A DNA stretch of 64,000 nt from Microbacterium mangrovi (GTDB lineage: Bacteria; Actinomycetota; Actinomycetes; Actinomycetales; Microbacteriaceae), in NCBI RefSeq assembly GCF_000802305.1, contig NZ_JTDK01000015.1, positions 1 through 64,000 of the forward strand. Direction: 5' to 3'. Every line of letters starts with the position of its first letter. The stretch's first letter is position 1. Below are positions 1 through 9,600 of this stretch, in pieces. The notes under the pieces are model-generated. The model was not told the origin of the DNA. It worked only from the letters and a program-made list of their open reading frames with translations, and made no database searches. A program made the position numbers and the translations under genes.

Positions 1-452
1 TGGAGGCGGAGCTGGGCAGGATCGGGGGGAAGGGCGGGGCGCATACGCCGGGGGTGCGCACCGACCCGGGCGAGGCGGCGGGGTTCGTTTCGGAGACGGG
101 GGTGGATGCGTTGGCGGTCGCGGTGGGCAGTGAGCATGCGATGCGGGAGCGGTCGGCGTCGCTGGATCTGGGGTTGATCGCCCGGTTGGCGGCGTCCACC
201 GGGGTGCCTTTGGTGTTGCACGGGTCCAGTGGGGTGGCGGATGAGACGATCGTGCAGGCGGTGGCGGCGGGGATGCGGAAGATCAACATCGGCACCCATG
301 TGGGCCGGGTCTTCACCGACACGGTCCGGGCCGCGTTGGTGGCCGACGAGTCGTTGATCGACCCGCGCGCGTTCCTGAAACCCGCCCGCGCCGCCGTCGC
401 GACCGAAGTCGAACGAATGCTGCGCACCATCACCCTCGGAGAAACCGCATGA
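1..452 (+). CDS. Class II fructose/tagatose-bisphosphate aldolase, C-terminal part
   Basis: The reading frame is open from position 3, so the gene begins before the window and only about 149 C-terminal residues are present. Class II aldolases cleave fructose-1,6- or tagatose-1,6-bisphosphate to two triose phosphates using zinc. The fragment begins in the glycine-rich stretch ELGRIGGKGG and continues with DALAVAVGSEHAM, the HGSSGV segment and the KINIGT phosphate-binding segment, all characteristic of the family. Its TGA overlaps the ATG of the following PfkB kinase, so the two are coupled in one operon: kinase makes the bisphosphate, aldolase splits it. Whether the substrate is fructose or tagatose bisphosphate cannot be told from this part. 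Confidence 0.9.
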   Translation, partial: EAELGRIGGKGGAHTPGVRTDPGEAAGFVSETGVDALAVAVGSEHAMRERSASLDLGLIARLAASTGVPLVLHGSSGVADETIVQAVAAGMRKINIGTHVGRVFTDTVRAALVADESLIDPRAFLKPARAAVATEVERMLRTITLGETA

Positions 453-1420
453 GCGTCGTCACCGTCACGCCGTGCGGCGCGATCGACCTGACCTACCGCA
501 TCGACGACCTGCGGCGCGGAGAGCTGATCCGCGCCGAGGCCGCGGTGCGCGAGGTGAGCGGCAAGGGCGTCAACGTGGCCGTCGCGCTCCAGACCGGCGG
601 GATGGATGCCACCGCGGTCGTGGTGCTCGGCGCCGACGACGCGTCGCTGGCGGATGCCTCCCCGCACGCCGGTCTGCTGCGGCCCGTGCTCGTCCCCGGC
701 CCGACCCGGGTGAGCACCCAGATCGTCGACCGCGACGGCGTCACGACCAAGATCAACGGCCCCCTGCCGCCGCTCGCCGCGGACGAGTGGCAGGGAATCG
801 TCGAGGCGATCGACGACGCGCTCGACGACACCGCCGCCGGATGGCTCGTCGTCGGGGGCTCGCTGCCCCACGTCGCCGGGGGTCTCCCCGACATCCGCAG
901 CCTCATCGCCGGGGCCACCGCCCGCGGCGCGCGCATCGCGCTGGACACGAGCGGCGAACCGCTGCGGCGGTTGCTCGCCGAGCCCTCCGGCATCGCGCTG
1001 ATGAAGCCGAACGTGCACGAACTGTCCGAGGCGCTCGGCGGCATCCCGCTCAGGACCGTCGGCGACGTGGTCGCCGCGGCGCGGGTGGTCATCGCCCGCG
1101 GCATCCCGCTGCTCTACGTCAGCATGGGGCCCGACGGCGCGCTCGTCGTCACCGCCGACACCGTGGTGCACTCCCTCGCGCAGGCTCCGCGCCTGGCGAG
1201 CACCGCGGGGGCGGGGGATGCCTCCCTCGCCGGCTTCGTGCTCGGGGCGGGGGAGGGCGAGGAGCTCGACCTCGTCGCCGCCTGCACGATGGCGGCGCGG
1301 TTCGGCGCCCTCGCGGTCAGCCAGGAGGCGACGCTCATCACGTCCCTCGACGGACTCCCCGAGGCCGTCACCACCGTCGACCCCGATCCGGCGCGTGTGC
1401 TCGTCGAGCCGGCCGGCTGA
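449..1420 (+). CDS. 1-phosphofructokinase-family (PfkB) hexose kinase
   Basis: A 323-residue PfkB-family sugar kinase, the normal length for 1-phosphofructokinase or tagatose-6-phosphate kinase. The N-terminal substrate signature SGKGVNVA lies at residues 37-44. The C-terminal signature has the anion-hole GAGD at 254-257, with D257 as the catalytic base. It phosphorylates a keto-hexose phosphate with ATP in the cytosol. The start ATG overlaps the stop of the upstream class II aldolase, and a P-loop kinase follows 15 bp later. The pairing predicts a kinase-aldolase step in fructose or tagatose breakdown. Which ketose phosphate is used is not decided by the sequence. Confidence 0.88.
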   Translation: MSVVTVTPCGAIDLTYRIDDLRRGELIRAEAAVREVSGKGVNVAVALQTGGMDATAVVVLGADDASLADASPHAGLLRPVLVPGPTRVSTQIVDRDGVTTKINGPLPPLAADEWQGIVEAIDDALDDTAAGWLVVGGSLPHVAGGLPDIRSLIAGATARGARIALDTSGEPLRRLLAEPSGIALMKPNVHELSEALGGIPLRTVGDVVAAARVVIARGIPLLYVSMGPDGALVVTADTVVHSLAQAPRLASTAGAGDASLAGFVLGAGEGEELDLVAACTMAARFGALAVSQEATLITSLDGLPEAVTTVDPDPARVLVEPAG

Positions 1421-1435
1421 TCCCCGAGGAATCGC

Positions 1436-2098
1436 ATGACCCTGCCCGGAACCGACGACCCGCACCCCCTCGTCGTCAGCGAGACGATTGAGCAGCTCGT
1501 GACGCGGGCGCGCAGCCTCGCCGGTGCGGGCGGGCGCCGCATCCTCGGCATCACCGGAGCGCCCGGAGCGGGCAAATCCACCCTGTGCGCCGCGCTCCTG
1601 GATGCGCTCGGCGACGACGCGGTGCTCGTCGGGATGGACGGATTCCACCTCGCCAACGACGAGCTCGTGCGCCTCGGCCGCCGCGACCGCAAGGGCGCCC
1701 CGGACACCTTCGACGTCGGCGGGTACGTCGCGCTGCTGGATCGCCTGCGGACCCAGACGGATGCCGTCGTCTACGCCCCGGTCTTCGACCGTGCCGTCGA
1801 GACGTCGATCGGCAGCGCCCAGGCGGTCCGGTCCGACATCCCGCTCGTGATCACGGAGGGCAACTACCTGCTGCTGCGCGAGCACGGCTGGGACCGTGTC
1901 GCCGCGCGGCTGGACGAGTCGTGGTTCCTCGACCTCCCCGCCGACGTGCGCGCGTCGCGCCTGGTGCGCCGACGGCAGTCCCACGGCGAGGACCTCGCGG
2001 CCGCGACCGCCTGGGTGCAGGGCGTCGACGAGGTCAACGCGGCGACCGTCACCGCGACCCGCGCCCGCGCGGACCTGGTGGTGACCCTGGCGCGGTAG
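1436..2098 (+). CDS. P-loop sugar/nucleoside kinase (phosphoribulokinase/uridine kinase family)
   Basis: A 220-residue P-loop kinase of the uridine kinase/pantothenate kinase-like family, which in sugar operons often acts as a fructose or nucleoside kinase (FrcK-like). The Walker A GAPGAGKS is at residues 41-48, followed by the substrate-side MDGFHL motif near residue 64 and a RRDRKGAPDTFD segment typical of the family. The ITEGNYLL strand near 140 is the Walker B region. A GAGGA ribosome site precedes the ATG, 15 bp after the PfkB gene, so it probably belongs to the same operon. It converges on treZ with about 130 bp between the stops. Kinase class is secure; substrate is inferred only from context. 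Confidence 0.8.
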   Translation: MTLPGTDDPHPLVVSETIEQLVTRARSLAGAGGRRILGITGAPGAGKSTLCAALLDALGDDAVLVGMDGFHLANDELVRLGRRDRKGAPDTFDVGGYVALLDRLRTQTDAVVYAPVFDRAVETSIGSAQAVRSDIPLVITEGNYLLLREHGWDRVAARLDESWFLDLPADVRASRLVRRRQSHGEDLAAATAWVQGVDEVNAATVTATRARADLVVTLAR

Positions 2099-2190
2099 CG
2101 GGGAAGCGACCGGTCCGGTCGCGAAACAGGGTGCTGCCGTCGAGACGGGTGCGCCGCGGCCCTGTCTGGGCGGTGTCCCTTCGTCTCGCC

Positions 2191-2240
2191 GGCGCTCGCT
2201 CAGGGACCGGGGGAGGGGCGGCGCTCGCTCAGGGACCGGG
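2191..2240. repeat. 21-bp direct repeat straddling the treZ stop
   Basis: The 21 bases starting GGCGCTCGCTCAGGGACC occur at 2191-2211 and again at 2220-2240, 29 bp apart. The second copy contains the treZ stop codon (2229-2231), so a duplicated or slipped 3' end of treZ explains it. The rest of the 2099-2228 gap between the convergent genes shows no clear terminator. Confidence 0.85.
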
Positions 2241-3995
2241 CGGTGCGACGACGGCGGCGGAATCGGGCGGGAGGGCGACGTCGCCGGCCGACCGGGTGAC
2301 CTCGCGCGTGGCCAGCAGGATGCCGCGGCCGTCCCCGACCGAGAACGACACCGGATGCGGGGTCAGGTTGACCAGGACCGCGAGCCCGCTGCGTTCGATG
2401 CGCCACGCCCGGGCATCCGGGTCGCCGTCGACGACGAGCGTCGCCGTGTTGGCCGCGTTGCGGGGATCCGTCAGCTCCGGACGGTCCCGCCGCAGAGCGA
2501 TCAGCGCGCGGTACAGCTCGAGCAGCCGGGCGTGCCCGGCCGCGGCGAGCTCGCCCCAGTCGAGGTGCGAGCGCGCGAACGTGTCGGGGTCCTGCGGATC
2601 GGGCACGAGCTCCGGATCCCAGCCCATCCGCGCGAACTCGGCGATGCGGCCCTCGGCGGTCGCGCGCCCGAGTTCGGGCTCGGGGTGCGAGGTGAAGAAC
2701 TGCCAGGGTGTCGACGCGCCCCACTCCTCGCCCATGAACAGCATCGGGGTGCCGGGAGCGGTGAGCGTGAGCACGGCGGCGACGGCGAGGCGGTCGGGGG
2801 AGAGCGTGGCGCTCAGCCGGTCTCCGGCGGCGCGGTTGCCGATCTGGTCGTGGTCCTGTGCGAACGTGACCAGGCGCCACGCGGGCACGTCGTCGGGGAT
2901 CGGCGTGCCGTGCGGCCGGCGGCGGAACGACGAGTACGTCCCGTCGTGGAAGAACCCGCCGCGGGTGACCTTCGCGAGGGCATCGGGCGCGGCGAAGTCG
3001 GCGTAGTAGCCCGTCGTCTCGCCGGTCAGGGCGACGTGCACGGCATGGTGCCAGTCGTCCGACCACTGGGCGGTGAGCCCGTCCCCGCCGGCTTCGCGCG
3101 GCAGGATCAGGGTCGGGTCGTTGAGATCCGACTCGGCGATGAGCGTGAACGGCCGGCCGAGGTGCGCGGACAGGGCGTCGACCTGCTCGGCGAGCTCCTT
3201 CAGGATGTGCGTCGGCTGCTCGTCGTGCAGCGCGTGCACGGCATCCAGCCGCAGACCGTCGACGTGGTGGTCGCGCAGCCACATCAGCGCGTTCTCCACG
3301 ATGAAGGACCGCACCGGCGGCTGGTCGAGGTCGATCGAGTCGCCCCACGTGTTGCGGGAGCCCTCGCGCAGGTACGGGCCGAACTCGGGCAGATAGTTGC
3401 CGCTCGGGCCGAGATGGTTGTAGACGACGTCCTGGACGACGGCGAGGCCGCGGGCGTGGGCGGCATCCACGAACCGCTGGTAGGCACGAGGTCCGCCGTA
3501 GCCCTCGTGCACGGCGTACCAGAGCACGCCGTCGTAGCCCCAGTTCCACGCGCCGTTGAAAGCGTTCACCGGCAGGAGCTCGACGTGGGTGACGCCGAGC
3601 GCGACGAGGTGATCGAGGCGGTCGATGGCGGCATCCAGCGTCCCGGCGGGCGTGAACGTGCCCAGGTGCAGCTCGTAGACCACCGCGCCGGCGAGCTGTC
3701 GTCCGTGCCAGGCGGCATCCGTCCACGCGAACGCCTGAGCGTCGAACGCGGCGGAGGCGGCGTGCACGCCGTCGGGCTGCCGGCGCGAGCGGGGGTCCGG
3801 CCGCAGGCTGTCGCCGTCGCCGAGGACGAATCCGTAGCGGTCGCCGTCGGCGAGGCGCAGCCCGCTCGCCCACCAGCCGGTCTGCCCGTCGTCGCGTTCC
3901 ATCCGCTCGAGGTCGTGCTCGGCACGGGTGCGGCCGCCGGCATCCAGCAGGCGCACGCGGACGCGCTCGGCGCGGGGCGCCCAGACCGAGATCAT
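2229..3995 (-). CDS. treZ: Malto-oligosyltrehalose trehalohydrolase
   Basis: A 588-residue GH13 enzyme that releases trehalose from maltooligosyl-trehalose, the second step of the TreY/TreZ route from glycogen or maltodextrin. The N-terminal beta-sandwich starts at [11 protein letters not shown]. The catalytic barrel shows VYELHLGTF (106-114), DVVYNHLG (189-196), the nucleophile D251 in LRLDAVHAL, the acid E288 in LIAESDLND and the third acidic residue near D381-D383 in AQDHDQIGN. The ATG at 3995 fits the family N-terminus and overlaps the treY stop by 4 bp (ATGA); a longer in-frame extension into treY is rejected. The glgX/treX debranching partner is not adjacent here. Confidence 0.96.
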   Translation of the reverse strand: MISVWAPRAERVRVRLLDAGGRTRAEHDLERMERDDGQTGWWASGLRLADGDRYGFVLGDGDSLRPDPRSRRQPDGVHAASAAFDAQAFAWTDAAWHGRQLAGAVVYELHLGTFTPAGTLDAAIDRLDHLVALGVTHVELLPVNAFNGAWNWGYDGVLWYAVHEGYGGPRAYQRFVDAAHARGLAVVQDVVYNHLGPSGNYLPEFGPYLREGSRNTWGDSIDLDQPPVRSFIVENALMWLRDHHVDGLRLDAVHALHDEQPTHILKELAEQVDALSAHLGRPFTLIAESDLNDPTLILPREAGGDGLTAQWSDDWHHAVHVALTGETTGYYADFAAPDALAKVTRGGFFHDGTYSSFRRRPHGTPIPDDVPAWRLVTFAQDHDQIGNRAAGDRLSATLSPDRLAVAAVLTLTAPGTPMLFMGEEWGASTPWQFFTSHPEPELGRATAEGRIAEFARMGWDPELVPDPQDPDTFARSHLDWGELAAAGHARLLELYRALIALRRDRPELTDPRNAANTATLVVDGDPDARAWRIERSGLAVLVNLTPHPVSFSVGDGRGILLATREVTRSAGDVALPPDSAAVVAPPGP

Positions 3996-6340
3996 CGCTC
4001 CTCCCGCAGCAGCGCGACCGGGTAGTCGGCGAGCAGCTCCGCCAGCCGGACCGGCCCGCCCTCGACCCGGCGTCCGGTGAGCACGTCCACGGCGGGGCGC
4101 CGCGCCCGCATCAGCACCGTGTCGCACCAGCCGCCCCGGGCGGCGAGACCCACCGGCAGCCGGGTCGCGACGGCGGTCACCCCGCCGCGGTCCACGGCGA
4201 CCGCGTGCGCGGCGGCATCGCCCGCCACCTCGCCCGCACGATGGATGCCGAACAGCTCCGGATGATCGCGGCGCAGCCGCAGGGCCCGCGACGTGACGAG
4301 CAGCTTGGCCCGGCCGGAGTCGTCGATCGGCGGCAGGACGCCGCGCGCGGCATCCTCGTCCAGGCGACGCAGCAGCTCGCGCCGTGCCGCGAAGTCCACC
4401 GGGCGGCGATTGTCGGGGTCGACGAGCGACAGGTCCCACAGCTCGGTGCCCTGGTAGACGTCCGGAACGCCGGGTCCGGTCAGCTGCAGCAGCTTGGCCG
4501 ACAGCGAGTTCGACCGGCCGAACCCGACGATCTCATCGACGAATCCCTCGACGACGCTCCGCGCCGCGCCGTTCGCCGCCTCGGCGAGGGCACGCAGCCC
4601 GGTCTCGAATGCTGCATCGGGATCCTGCCAGCGGGTGCGCTCGGCGGCCTCGCGGGCGGCCTTCGTCGCATACGCGAGCACCCGGTCGGACGGAATCGGC
4701 CACGCGCCGACCACGGCCTGCCACAGCAGCGCGTCGAGGGGGCCGTGGCCGGTCGTCGCGAGGGCGCGCAGCTCGTCGAGAACCGCGGCCCACCGATCCG
4801 GGACCTCGGACAGCACGGCGAGCCGCGCCCGGACGTCCTCGGACCGCTTCGTGTCGTGGGTCGACAGCGTCGTCAGGGAATGCGGCCAGGACGCGGCCCG
4901 CGCCTGCTGCGCGGCGTGGAACCACGCCGGGCTGAGCGGAGGCCGCGACGGATCCGCACCGACCTCGGTGAGGGTGCCGAGGCGGGTGTCCCGATAGAAA
5001 GCGGTGTCTTCCACTCCTTTGGCCATCACCGCACCGCTCAGCTGGGGGAAGCGCTGCGCGACCTCCGTGCCCGAGTCGGCGAGGAGGGGCGCGAGGATGC
5101 CGATCGCGGCATCCAGATCCGGTCGTCTGCGCCGCGCCTCGGCGATCGCCGCCCGCAGGTGCTCCTCGCCTGCGGGGAGGTACGAGCGGTACACCGGGAA
5201 GCAGGCGACGATCTCGGCGAGGGCATCCGCCGCGTCCGGGTCCGGGTGCGGCAGCGTCCGCACGAGTCGCCGCACCTCGGACTGCAGCAGCTCGTCGGCG
5301 ATCATCCGCTTGGTGTCGTGGGTGAGGTCGGTCCACGCCGGGGCGGGCGGCAGGCCGGTCTCGGCGCGCAGCCGCGCATCCAGGGCCGCCAGCGCCGGGA
5401 TTCCGGCCGGGTCGACCAGGACGCGGTCGAACTCGGTGAGGGCGTCGTAGCCGGTCGTGCCGTCGGCACGCCACCACGGCGGCAGCGGCTCCCCGGGCTC
5501 GAGGATCTTCTCGACGACGGTGTAGACGCCGCCGGTGGCGTCGGCGAGGCGCTCGAGGTACGCGGTGGGGTCGGCCAGGCCGTCCGGATGATCGACGCGG
5601 ATCCCGTCCACGAGCCCGTCGCGCACCCAGCGGATGATCTCGGCGTGCGAGCGGTCGAACACGTCGGGCAGCTCCACGCGGATCGCCGCGAGCTCGGACA
5701 CCGCGAAGAACCGGCGGTAGTCGAGTTCGGTGTTCTGCTCCCGCCAGTGCCGCAGGTCGTAGTGCTGGGCGGCGAGGAGCGCCGGCAGGTCGTCGCGCAG
5801 CGGCGCCGTTCCCGGGGCGAGGGGCAGCACGTGGTCGAAGTAGCGGAGGATGCCGTCCGGCGCGTCCTCGGCCGGCGCCGGGTCGATGACGATGTGTCCG
5901 GAAGCGACCGCGTCGGCGGGCTGCGTGCCGAGGATCGGCAGGGTCAGTCCTCCGCCCCCGTGCACCCAGTCGATGTCGAACGCCTCGGCGTTCGGGGCAT
6001 CCCGGCCGAGGCGCAGCACCTCCCACCACCACGGGTTCTCGCGCGGCACCGAGACGCCGACGTGGTTGGGCACGATGTCGACGAGGATGCCGAGTCCCTC
6101 GCCGTGGGCGGCATCGGCGAAGGCCCGCAGCCCCGCCGACCCGCCGCGCGCGGGGTCGACGCGCGAGTGGTCGACGACGTCGTAGCCGTGATCCGAACCG
6201 GTCGTGGCCGCGAGCAGCGGCGAGACGTACGCCCAGGACGCGCCGAGTTGCCGGAGGTACGGCGCGACCTCTGCCGCGTCCGGGAGCGGAAAGGCGGGGG
6301 TGATCTGCAGGCGGTAGGTGGAGGTGGGCGTTCGCTTCAT
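3992..6340 (-). CDS. treY: Malto-oligosyltrehalose synthase
   Basis: A 782-residue GH13 enzyme that isomerises the reducing-end glucose of a maltooligosaccharide into an alpha,alpha-1,1 linkage, giving maltooligosyl-trehalose for TreZ. The start [12 protein letters not shown] is the conserved TreY N-terminus. [13 protein letters not shown] (about 51-63), [10 protein letters not shown] (about 87-96) and [10 protein letters not shown] with the catalytic Asp follow. The long C-terminal half with [13 protein letters not shown] and [13 protein letters not shown] is also typical. Its ATG overlaps the stop of a 106-residue small gene (ATGA), and no strong ribosome site precedes it, so translation is probably coupled. 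Its stop overlaps treZ. Full length. Confidence 0.96.
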   Translation of the reverse strand: MKRTPTSTYRLQITPAFPLPDAAEVAPYLRQLGASWAYVSPLLAATTGSDHGYDVVDHSRVDPARGGSAGLRAFADAAHGEGLGILVDIVPNHVGVSVPRENPWWWEVLRLGRDAPNAEAFDIDWVHGGGGLTLPILGTQPADAVASGHIVIDPAPAEDAPDGILRYFDHVLPLAPGTAPLRDDLPALLAAQHYDLRHWREQNTELDYRRFFAVSELAAIRVELPDVFDRSHAEIIRWVRDGLVDGIRVDHPDGLADPTAYLERLADATGGVYTVVEKILEPGEPLPPWWRADGTTGYDALTEFDRVLVDPAGIPALAALDARLRAETGLPPAPAWTDLTHDTKRMIADELLQSEVRRLVRTLPHPDPDAADALAEIVACFPVYRSYLPAGEEHLRAAIAEARRRRPDLDAAIGILAPLLADSGTEVAQRFPQLSGAVMAKGVEDTAFYRDTRLGTLTEVGADPSRPPLSPAWFHAAQQARAASWPHSLTTLSTHDTKRSEDVRARLAVLSEVPDRWAAVLDELRALATTGHGPLDALLWQAVVGAWPIPSDRVLAYATKAAREAAERTRWQDPDAAFETGLRALAEAANGAARSVVEGFVDEIVGFGRSNSLSAKLLQLTGPGVPDVYQGTELWDLSLVDPDNRRPVDFAARRELLRRLDEDAARGVLPPIDDSGRAKLLVTSRALRLRRDHPELFGIHRAGEVAGDAAAHAVAVDRGGVTAVATRLPVGLAARGGWCDTVLMRARRPAVDVLTGRRVEGGPVRLAELLADYPVALLREER

Positions 6341-6657
6341 GTCCGGTTCTCGGGTCGGGGCGTGGCCCGAAGCGTATCGGATGCCGGCGTCCGACGGGCC
6401 CGGCGCGCGTGCTCCCGGACGGTTCGGACGGCGATGTCGAAGTCGTGGACCTGCGCGATCTCGACGGCGACGGGGAACGGATGCCCGGCGTAGCAGACGA
6501 TGACCGGCGGCACGACCTCCACGTACCCCACCGGGCCGTCGAGCAGCACGACGTAGCGGTCGATGTCGACCCGTGCATATGCCGGAGGGTTCGGCTCCGG
6601 AGGCTCCGCAGTGCTCGCGCACGTGGCGTGACGACTCGTCGAACCGATTCCTGCCAT
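6337..6657 (-). CDS. Small uncharacterised protein coupled to treY
   Basis: A 106-residue protein that I do not recognise. It has an extended loop rich in Pro and Glu, then a core around residues 30-75 that reads like a small beta-sheet domain (YVVLLDGPVGYVEVVPPVIVC), then an Arg-rich tail. The ATG at 6657 is chosen because a strong GGAGGGGG ribosome site lies just upstream; an in-frame start further out lacks one. Its TGA overlaps the treY ATG, so it leads the treY-treZ operon. No signal peptide or membrane helix is evident. Ribosome site plus overlap argue it is translated; function unknown. Confidence 0.65.
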   Translation of the reverse strand: MAGIGSTSRHATCASTAEPPEPNPPAYARVDIDRYVVLLDGPVGYVEVVPPVIVCYAGHPFPVAVEIAQVHDFDIAVRTVREHARRARRTPASDTLRATPRPENRT

Positions 6658-6787
6658 GGCGTCCCCCTCCGGCGGGGCCGAGCGGCCCGTGTTCCCCGCC
6701 AGGATAGGTGCGCGAAATCGCCGGGTCGACGGCCTTGCCACGGTAGACGGAGCCGGTTATATTCCGGTGGCGCAGGCGTGAACTGTG

Positions 6788-7516
6788 TCAGCGCGCGGTG
6801 TAGCCGCCGTCGATGGGGAGGGAGACGCCCGAGATCATCGAGGCGCCGTCGGAGAGCAGGAACACGATGGGCGCGGCGATCTCGGCCTCGGTCGCCCACC
6901 GGTGCAGGGGCATGGCGGCCAGGAACGGGCCCTCGATCTCCGGGCGTCCCCAGTACCAGGCCGACATCGGCGTCATCACGACGGTCGGGTTGACGCTGTT
7001 CACCCGGATGCCGTGGCCGCCGAGTTCGAGCGCCGAGACCCGGGTGATGTTGTCGAGCGCCGCCTTGGACGAGCCGTACGAGATGTGGCCCTCGAGGGCG
7101 ACGAGGGATGCCTGGCTGGACACGTTGACGATGGCGCCGCCGCGGCCGACGCGGATCATCTCGCGGGCGGCGTACTTGGTGACCAGCAGCGACCCGCGGG
7201 CGTTGATGCGCATGACGCGGTCGAAGACGTCGATGTCGGTGTCCATCGGGGTGGCGATCTCCCCGCCCCAGCCGCCGCAGTTGACGACGCCGGAGAGGTC
7301 GACGCCCTCGATCGCCGCGCGGATGGATTCCTCGGACTCCAGGTCGAAGGGGAGGGCACGGCATCCGGTCTCGGCGACGATCGCCTCCAGGCTCTCGGCG
7401 GTGCGGCCGGAGGCGAGCACGTCAGCGCCGGCGGCGACGAGCTGGCGCACGGTCTCGCCGCCGATTCCGCCTGCGGCGCCGGTGACGAGGATGGTGCGGC
7501 CGGTGAAGTCGGTCAT
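6788..7516 (-). CDS. L-xylulose reductase-like SDR oxidoreductase
   Basis: A 242-residue short-chain dehydrogenase. The cofactor motif TGAAGGIGG is near residues 12-20, the catalytic YGSSK (Tyr-x3-Lys) follows a Ser in VSSQAS, and the C-terminus with NPTVVMTPM and LPIDGGYTA resembles the L-xylulose/dicarbonyl reductase branch (DCXR). It would interconvert a ketose and a polyol with NAD(P)H. The ATG at 7516 has a GGAGAG ribosome site. A copy of the LacI operator lies at 7570-7585, inside the promoter region. It sits downstream of the regulator and belongs to the same sugar island. The exact substrate is not known. Confidence 0.85.
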   Translation of the reverse strand: MTDFTGRTILVTGAAGGIGGETVRQLVAAGADVLASGRTAESLEAIVAETGCRALPFDLESEESIRAAIEGVDLSGVVNCGGWGGEIATPMDTDIDVFDRVMRINARGSLLVTKYAAREMIRVGRGGAIVNVSSQASLVALEGHISYGSSKAALDNITRVSALELGGHGIRVNSVNPTVVMTPMSAWYWGRPEIEGPFLAAMPLHRWATEAEIAAPIVFLLSDGASMISGVSLPIDGGYTAR

Positions 7517-7569
7517 GAGCGGGGCTCTCCGTTCGGCGATGAGGGGAGGAAGGTCAGGCTCCAGACTAC

Positions 7570-7585
7570 ATGTCACCGGTGTCAT
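7570..7585. promoter_or_regulatory. LacI-type operator, SDR promoter
   Basis: ATGTCACCGGTGTCAT, one of five near-identical 16-bp sites in 7.57-12.37 kb. The arms match except for one position; the centre CACCGGTG is a perfect palindrome. It lies about 54 bp upstream of the SDR start, just upstream of a TAGTCT -10-like element read on the minus strand. Confidence 0.75.
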
Positions 7586-7619
7586 TGCGAGGGTGATTCA
7601 TCGGGTGGGGCGCCGCGAG

Positions 7620-8621
7620 TCAGGCAGCGGGTGCGCCGAACGACTGTGCCCCGCTCGATTCCCGTTCCACCAGCGGCACGTCGAGCACGGTGTGCAGCGG
7701 GAACTCCGCGCGGGGGGATGCCAGCCGGTCGTAGATGCGCTGGGCGGCGAGCCGCCCGATGCGCGCCGGATCCTGGTCCATGACGGTGAGCGACGGCGTC
7801 AGCATGTCGGCCATCGGGAAGTCGCCGAATCCGACCATCGCGAGGCCGCTGTCGCGCAGAGCCGCGGTCACCGGCATCGACGTGCGGGCGTTGGAGGTGA
7901 AGACCGCTGTGGGGGGATCGGCCAGTTCGAACAGCTGCGCGACGGCGGCCGCGGCACTGTCGCGCTGGTCGACGTGCTCCACGACGAGGTCCGGATCGTA
8001 CGGGATGCCGTGCCGCTCCAACGCCTTCCGGTAGCCGCTGCGCCGGTCGACCTCGGTCACGAGCTCCGGGTCGTGCCCGATGTACGCGATGCGGCGATGT
8101 CGCTTGTCGATCAGGTGCGACACCGCCGCGATGCTGCCGCCCACGTCGTCATAGGTGAACGAGTCGGCGACGAGATGCTGCGGCGCCCGGTCGATGAACA
8201 CCATCGGCGTGTGGTCCTGCCAGCGCGTGAGCCAGTGCTGATCGGTGCTCACCGGAGTGATGATCAAGCCGGTCAGCTGGCGTCCGAGGAGCCGTTCGAC
8301 GATGCCCTGCTCGGCGTCGGGGTCGCTGCCGAGGCTCGTGACGAGGGTCGACATCCCGTGTCCGGCCGCCACCTCGTCGATCGCCCGCGCGATCGCGGCG
8401 AAGAACGGGTCGACGAGGTCGGGGACGGCCACGCCCAGGGCCGCCGTGCGCCCCGCGCGAAACGTCGTCGCCAGGGCGTTGGGCACGTAGTTGAGCTCGC
8501 GCATCGCCTTCTCGACGGTCTCGCGCGTCTCGGGAAGCACGTGCGGATCGTCGTTGAAGACCCGGGAGACCGTCTTGGCGCTGACCCCCGCGAGGGCGGC
8601 GACTTCCCGCATCGTGGCCAC
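7620..8621 (-). CDS. LacI-family transcriptional regulator of the 6.8-15.3 kb sugar island
   Basis: A 333-residue LacI/GalR repressor. The N-terminal helix-turn-helix (VAALAGVSAKTVSRVFN, about residues 7-23) and hinge helix (NALATTFR) are followed by a periplasmic-binding-protein-like effector domain starting at ALGVAVPDLVDPFF. The GTG at 8621 has a GGGAG ribosome site. A variant of the island operator (8659-8674, central CATG instead of CCGG) lies in its own upstream region, suggesting autoregulation. The same operator lies before the SDR, FGGY kinase, kinase-HAD and ABC genes, so this protein is the obvious candidate ligand-responsive repressor. The effector sugar is unknown. Confidence 0.93.
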   Translation of the reverse strand: MATMREVAALAGVSAKTVSRVFNDDPHVLPETRETVEKAMRELNYVPNALATTFRAGRTAALGVAVPDLVDPFFAAIARAIDEVAAGHGMSTLVTSLGSDPDAEQGIVERLLGRQLTGLIITPVSTDQHWLTRWQDHTPMVFIDRAPQHLVADSFTYDDVGGSIAAVSHLIDKRHRRIAYIGHDPELVTEVDRRSGYRKALERHGIPYDPDLVVEHVDQRDSAAAAVAQLFELADPPTAVFTSNARTSMPVTAALRDSGLAMVGFGDFPMADMLTPSLTVMDQDPARIGRLAAQRIYDRLASPRAEFPLHTVLDVPLVERESSGAQSFGAPAA

Positions 8622-8658
8622 GGTTCACTCCCTTGCGAGGTCGTCATAGGCGACGCCG

Positions 8659-8674
8659 ATGTCACATGTGTCAT
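8659..8674. promoter_or_regulatory. LacI-type operator, lacI autoregulation
   Basis: ATGTCACATGTGTCAT, identical to the other four sites except for the central two bases. It lies 37 bp upstream of the LacI gene start in the 97-bp gap after the aldolase gene. Confidence 0.68.
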
Positions 8675-8718
8675 GCAAGAGTACCCGCACGCCCGGTGTC
8701 CGGCGCCGCCTGTTTCGG

Positions 8719-9600
8719 TCAGTGTCCGTCGACCGCCGCGCGCAGCTCGTGCAGGCGCGGCAGAGCACGGGCGGTGAGCAGCTCCTCGCGGTCGGTGGGA
8801 TCGAACGACAGGGCGTCCTTCCACAGCGATCGGCCCGCCATGGCGCCCGCGGCGCCGCCGGCCATGGCGGTGCGCACCTGCTCCACGAACGTCTCGTGGT
8901 CGACGCCGGCCGACAGCACGGCCCACGGCACGCCGGCGGCGGCCTCGGTGACCGCGCGGCATCCCTCCGCCGAGCCCGGGTACTGCAGCTTCAGCACCTT
9001 GGCGCCGTGTCCCGCGGCGAGGCGGGCGCCGTCGGCGACCAGATCGGTGAACTTCGCGCGATACTCCTCGTCGGTCTCGCCCTCGAGGCGGTACGTGAGC
9101 AGCTCGACGATCAGCAGCACGCCTTCACGTTCGCAGTCCTCGATCGCGCGGTACAGGTCCCGCAGCAGGCGCGCATCGTCCTGCTGCCGGTCGGGGCGCG
9201 TGTAGTAGAGCATCTTGGCGACGTCGCCGCCCACGTCGCGCACCTGCCGGGCGCTGACGCCGGGCACGAAGGCCGTGTACTTGAGGCCGTCCTCGACGTC
9301 GGCGCCCGAGGCGTCGAGCCCCACGACGAGTGCCGTGTCCCGCGCCAGGGTGGCGTCGTCGACGATGGCGGGCAGAGCCACCTCCGGGTCGAGCAGGATG
9401 GCCGGGGCGTGGTTGGCGAGGTAGTGGACGAGGTCGGCCTTGATCTCGGCGAGCTGTGCGGACGAGATGCCGGAGGCCGGGGCATCCTGCACCACCGCCT
9501 TCATGCTGTTGCGCTGGTCGGCGGCGACGATGAGCATGTTGCCCGCGGGCGTGGAGATGCGCTGCACGGCGCGGCGTTCGACGGTGGTCAGGGCGTTCAT
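8719..9600 (-). CDS. Class I aldolase, LacD/YihT-like
   Basis: A 293-residue TIM-barrel aldolase resembling tagatose-1,6-bisphosphate aldolase (LacD) and sulfofructosephosphate aldolase (YihT). Family landmarks are AADQRNSM near residue 26, LLDPEVALP at 69-77, KMLYYTRPD from K129, an acidic ELLTY strand near 166, KVLKLQYPG with K204 and the LSAGV and GRSLWK segments. K129 and K204 match the two lysines expected of LacD, one forming the Schiff base. It cleaves a phosphorylated ketose to two three-carbon pieces. Its ATG overlaps the FGGY kinase stop, so kinase and aldolase act in sequence. Substrate unresolved. Confidence 0.82.
   Translation of the reverse strand: MNALTTVERRAVQRISTPAGNMLIVAADQRNSMKAVVQDAPASGISSAQLAEIKADLVHYLANHAPAILLDPEVALPAIVDDATLARDTALVVGLDASGADVEDGLKYTAFVPGVSARQVRDVGGDVAKMLYYTRPDRQQDDARLLRDLYRAIEDCEREGVLLIVELLTYRLEGETDEEYRAKFTDLVADGARLAAGHGAKVLKLQYPGSAEGCRAVTEAAAGVPWAVLSAGVDHETFVEQVRTAMAGGAAGAMAGRSLWKDALSFDPTDREELLTARALPRLHELRAAVDGH

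Noticed and set aside
4205..6493. Very long open frame on the plus strand opposite treY
   Set aside because: It is antisense to a clear TreY protein, has an amino-acid make-up typical of GC-rich shadow frames and no ribosome site or family.
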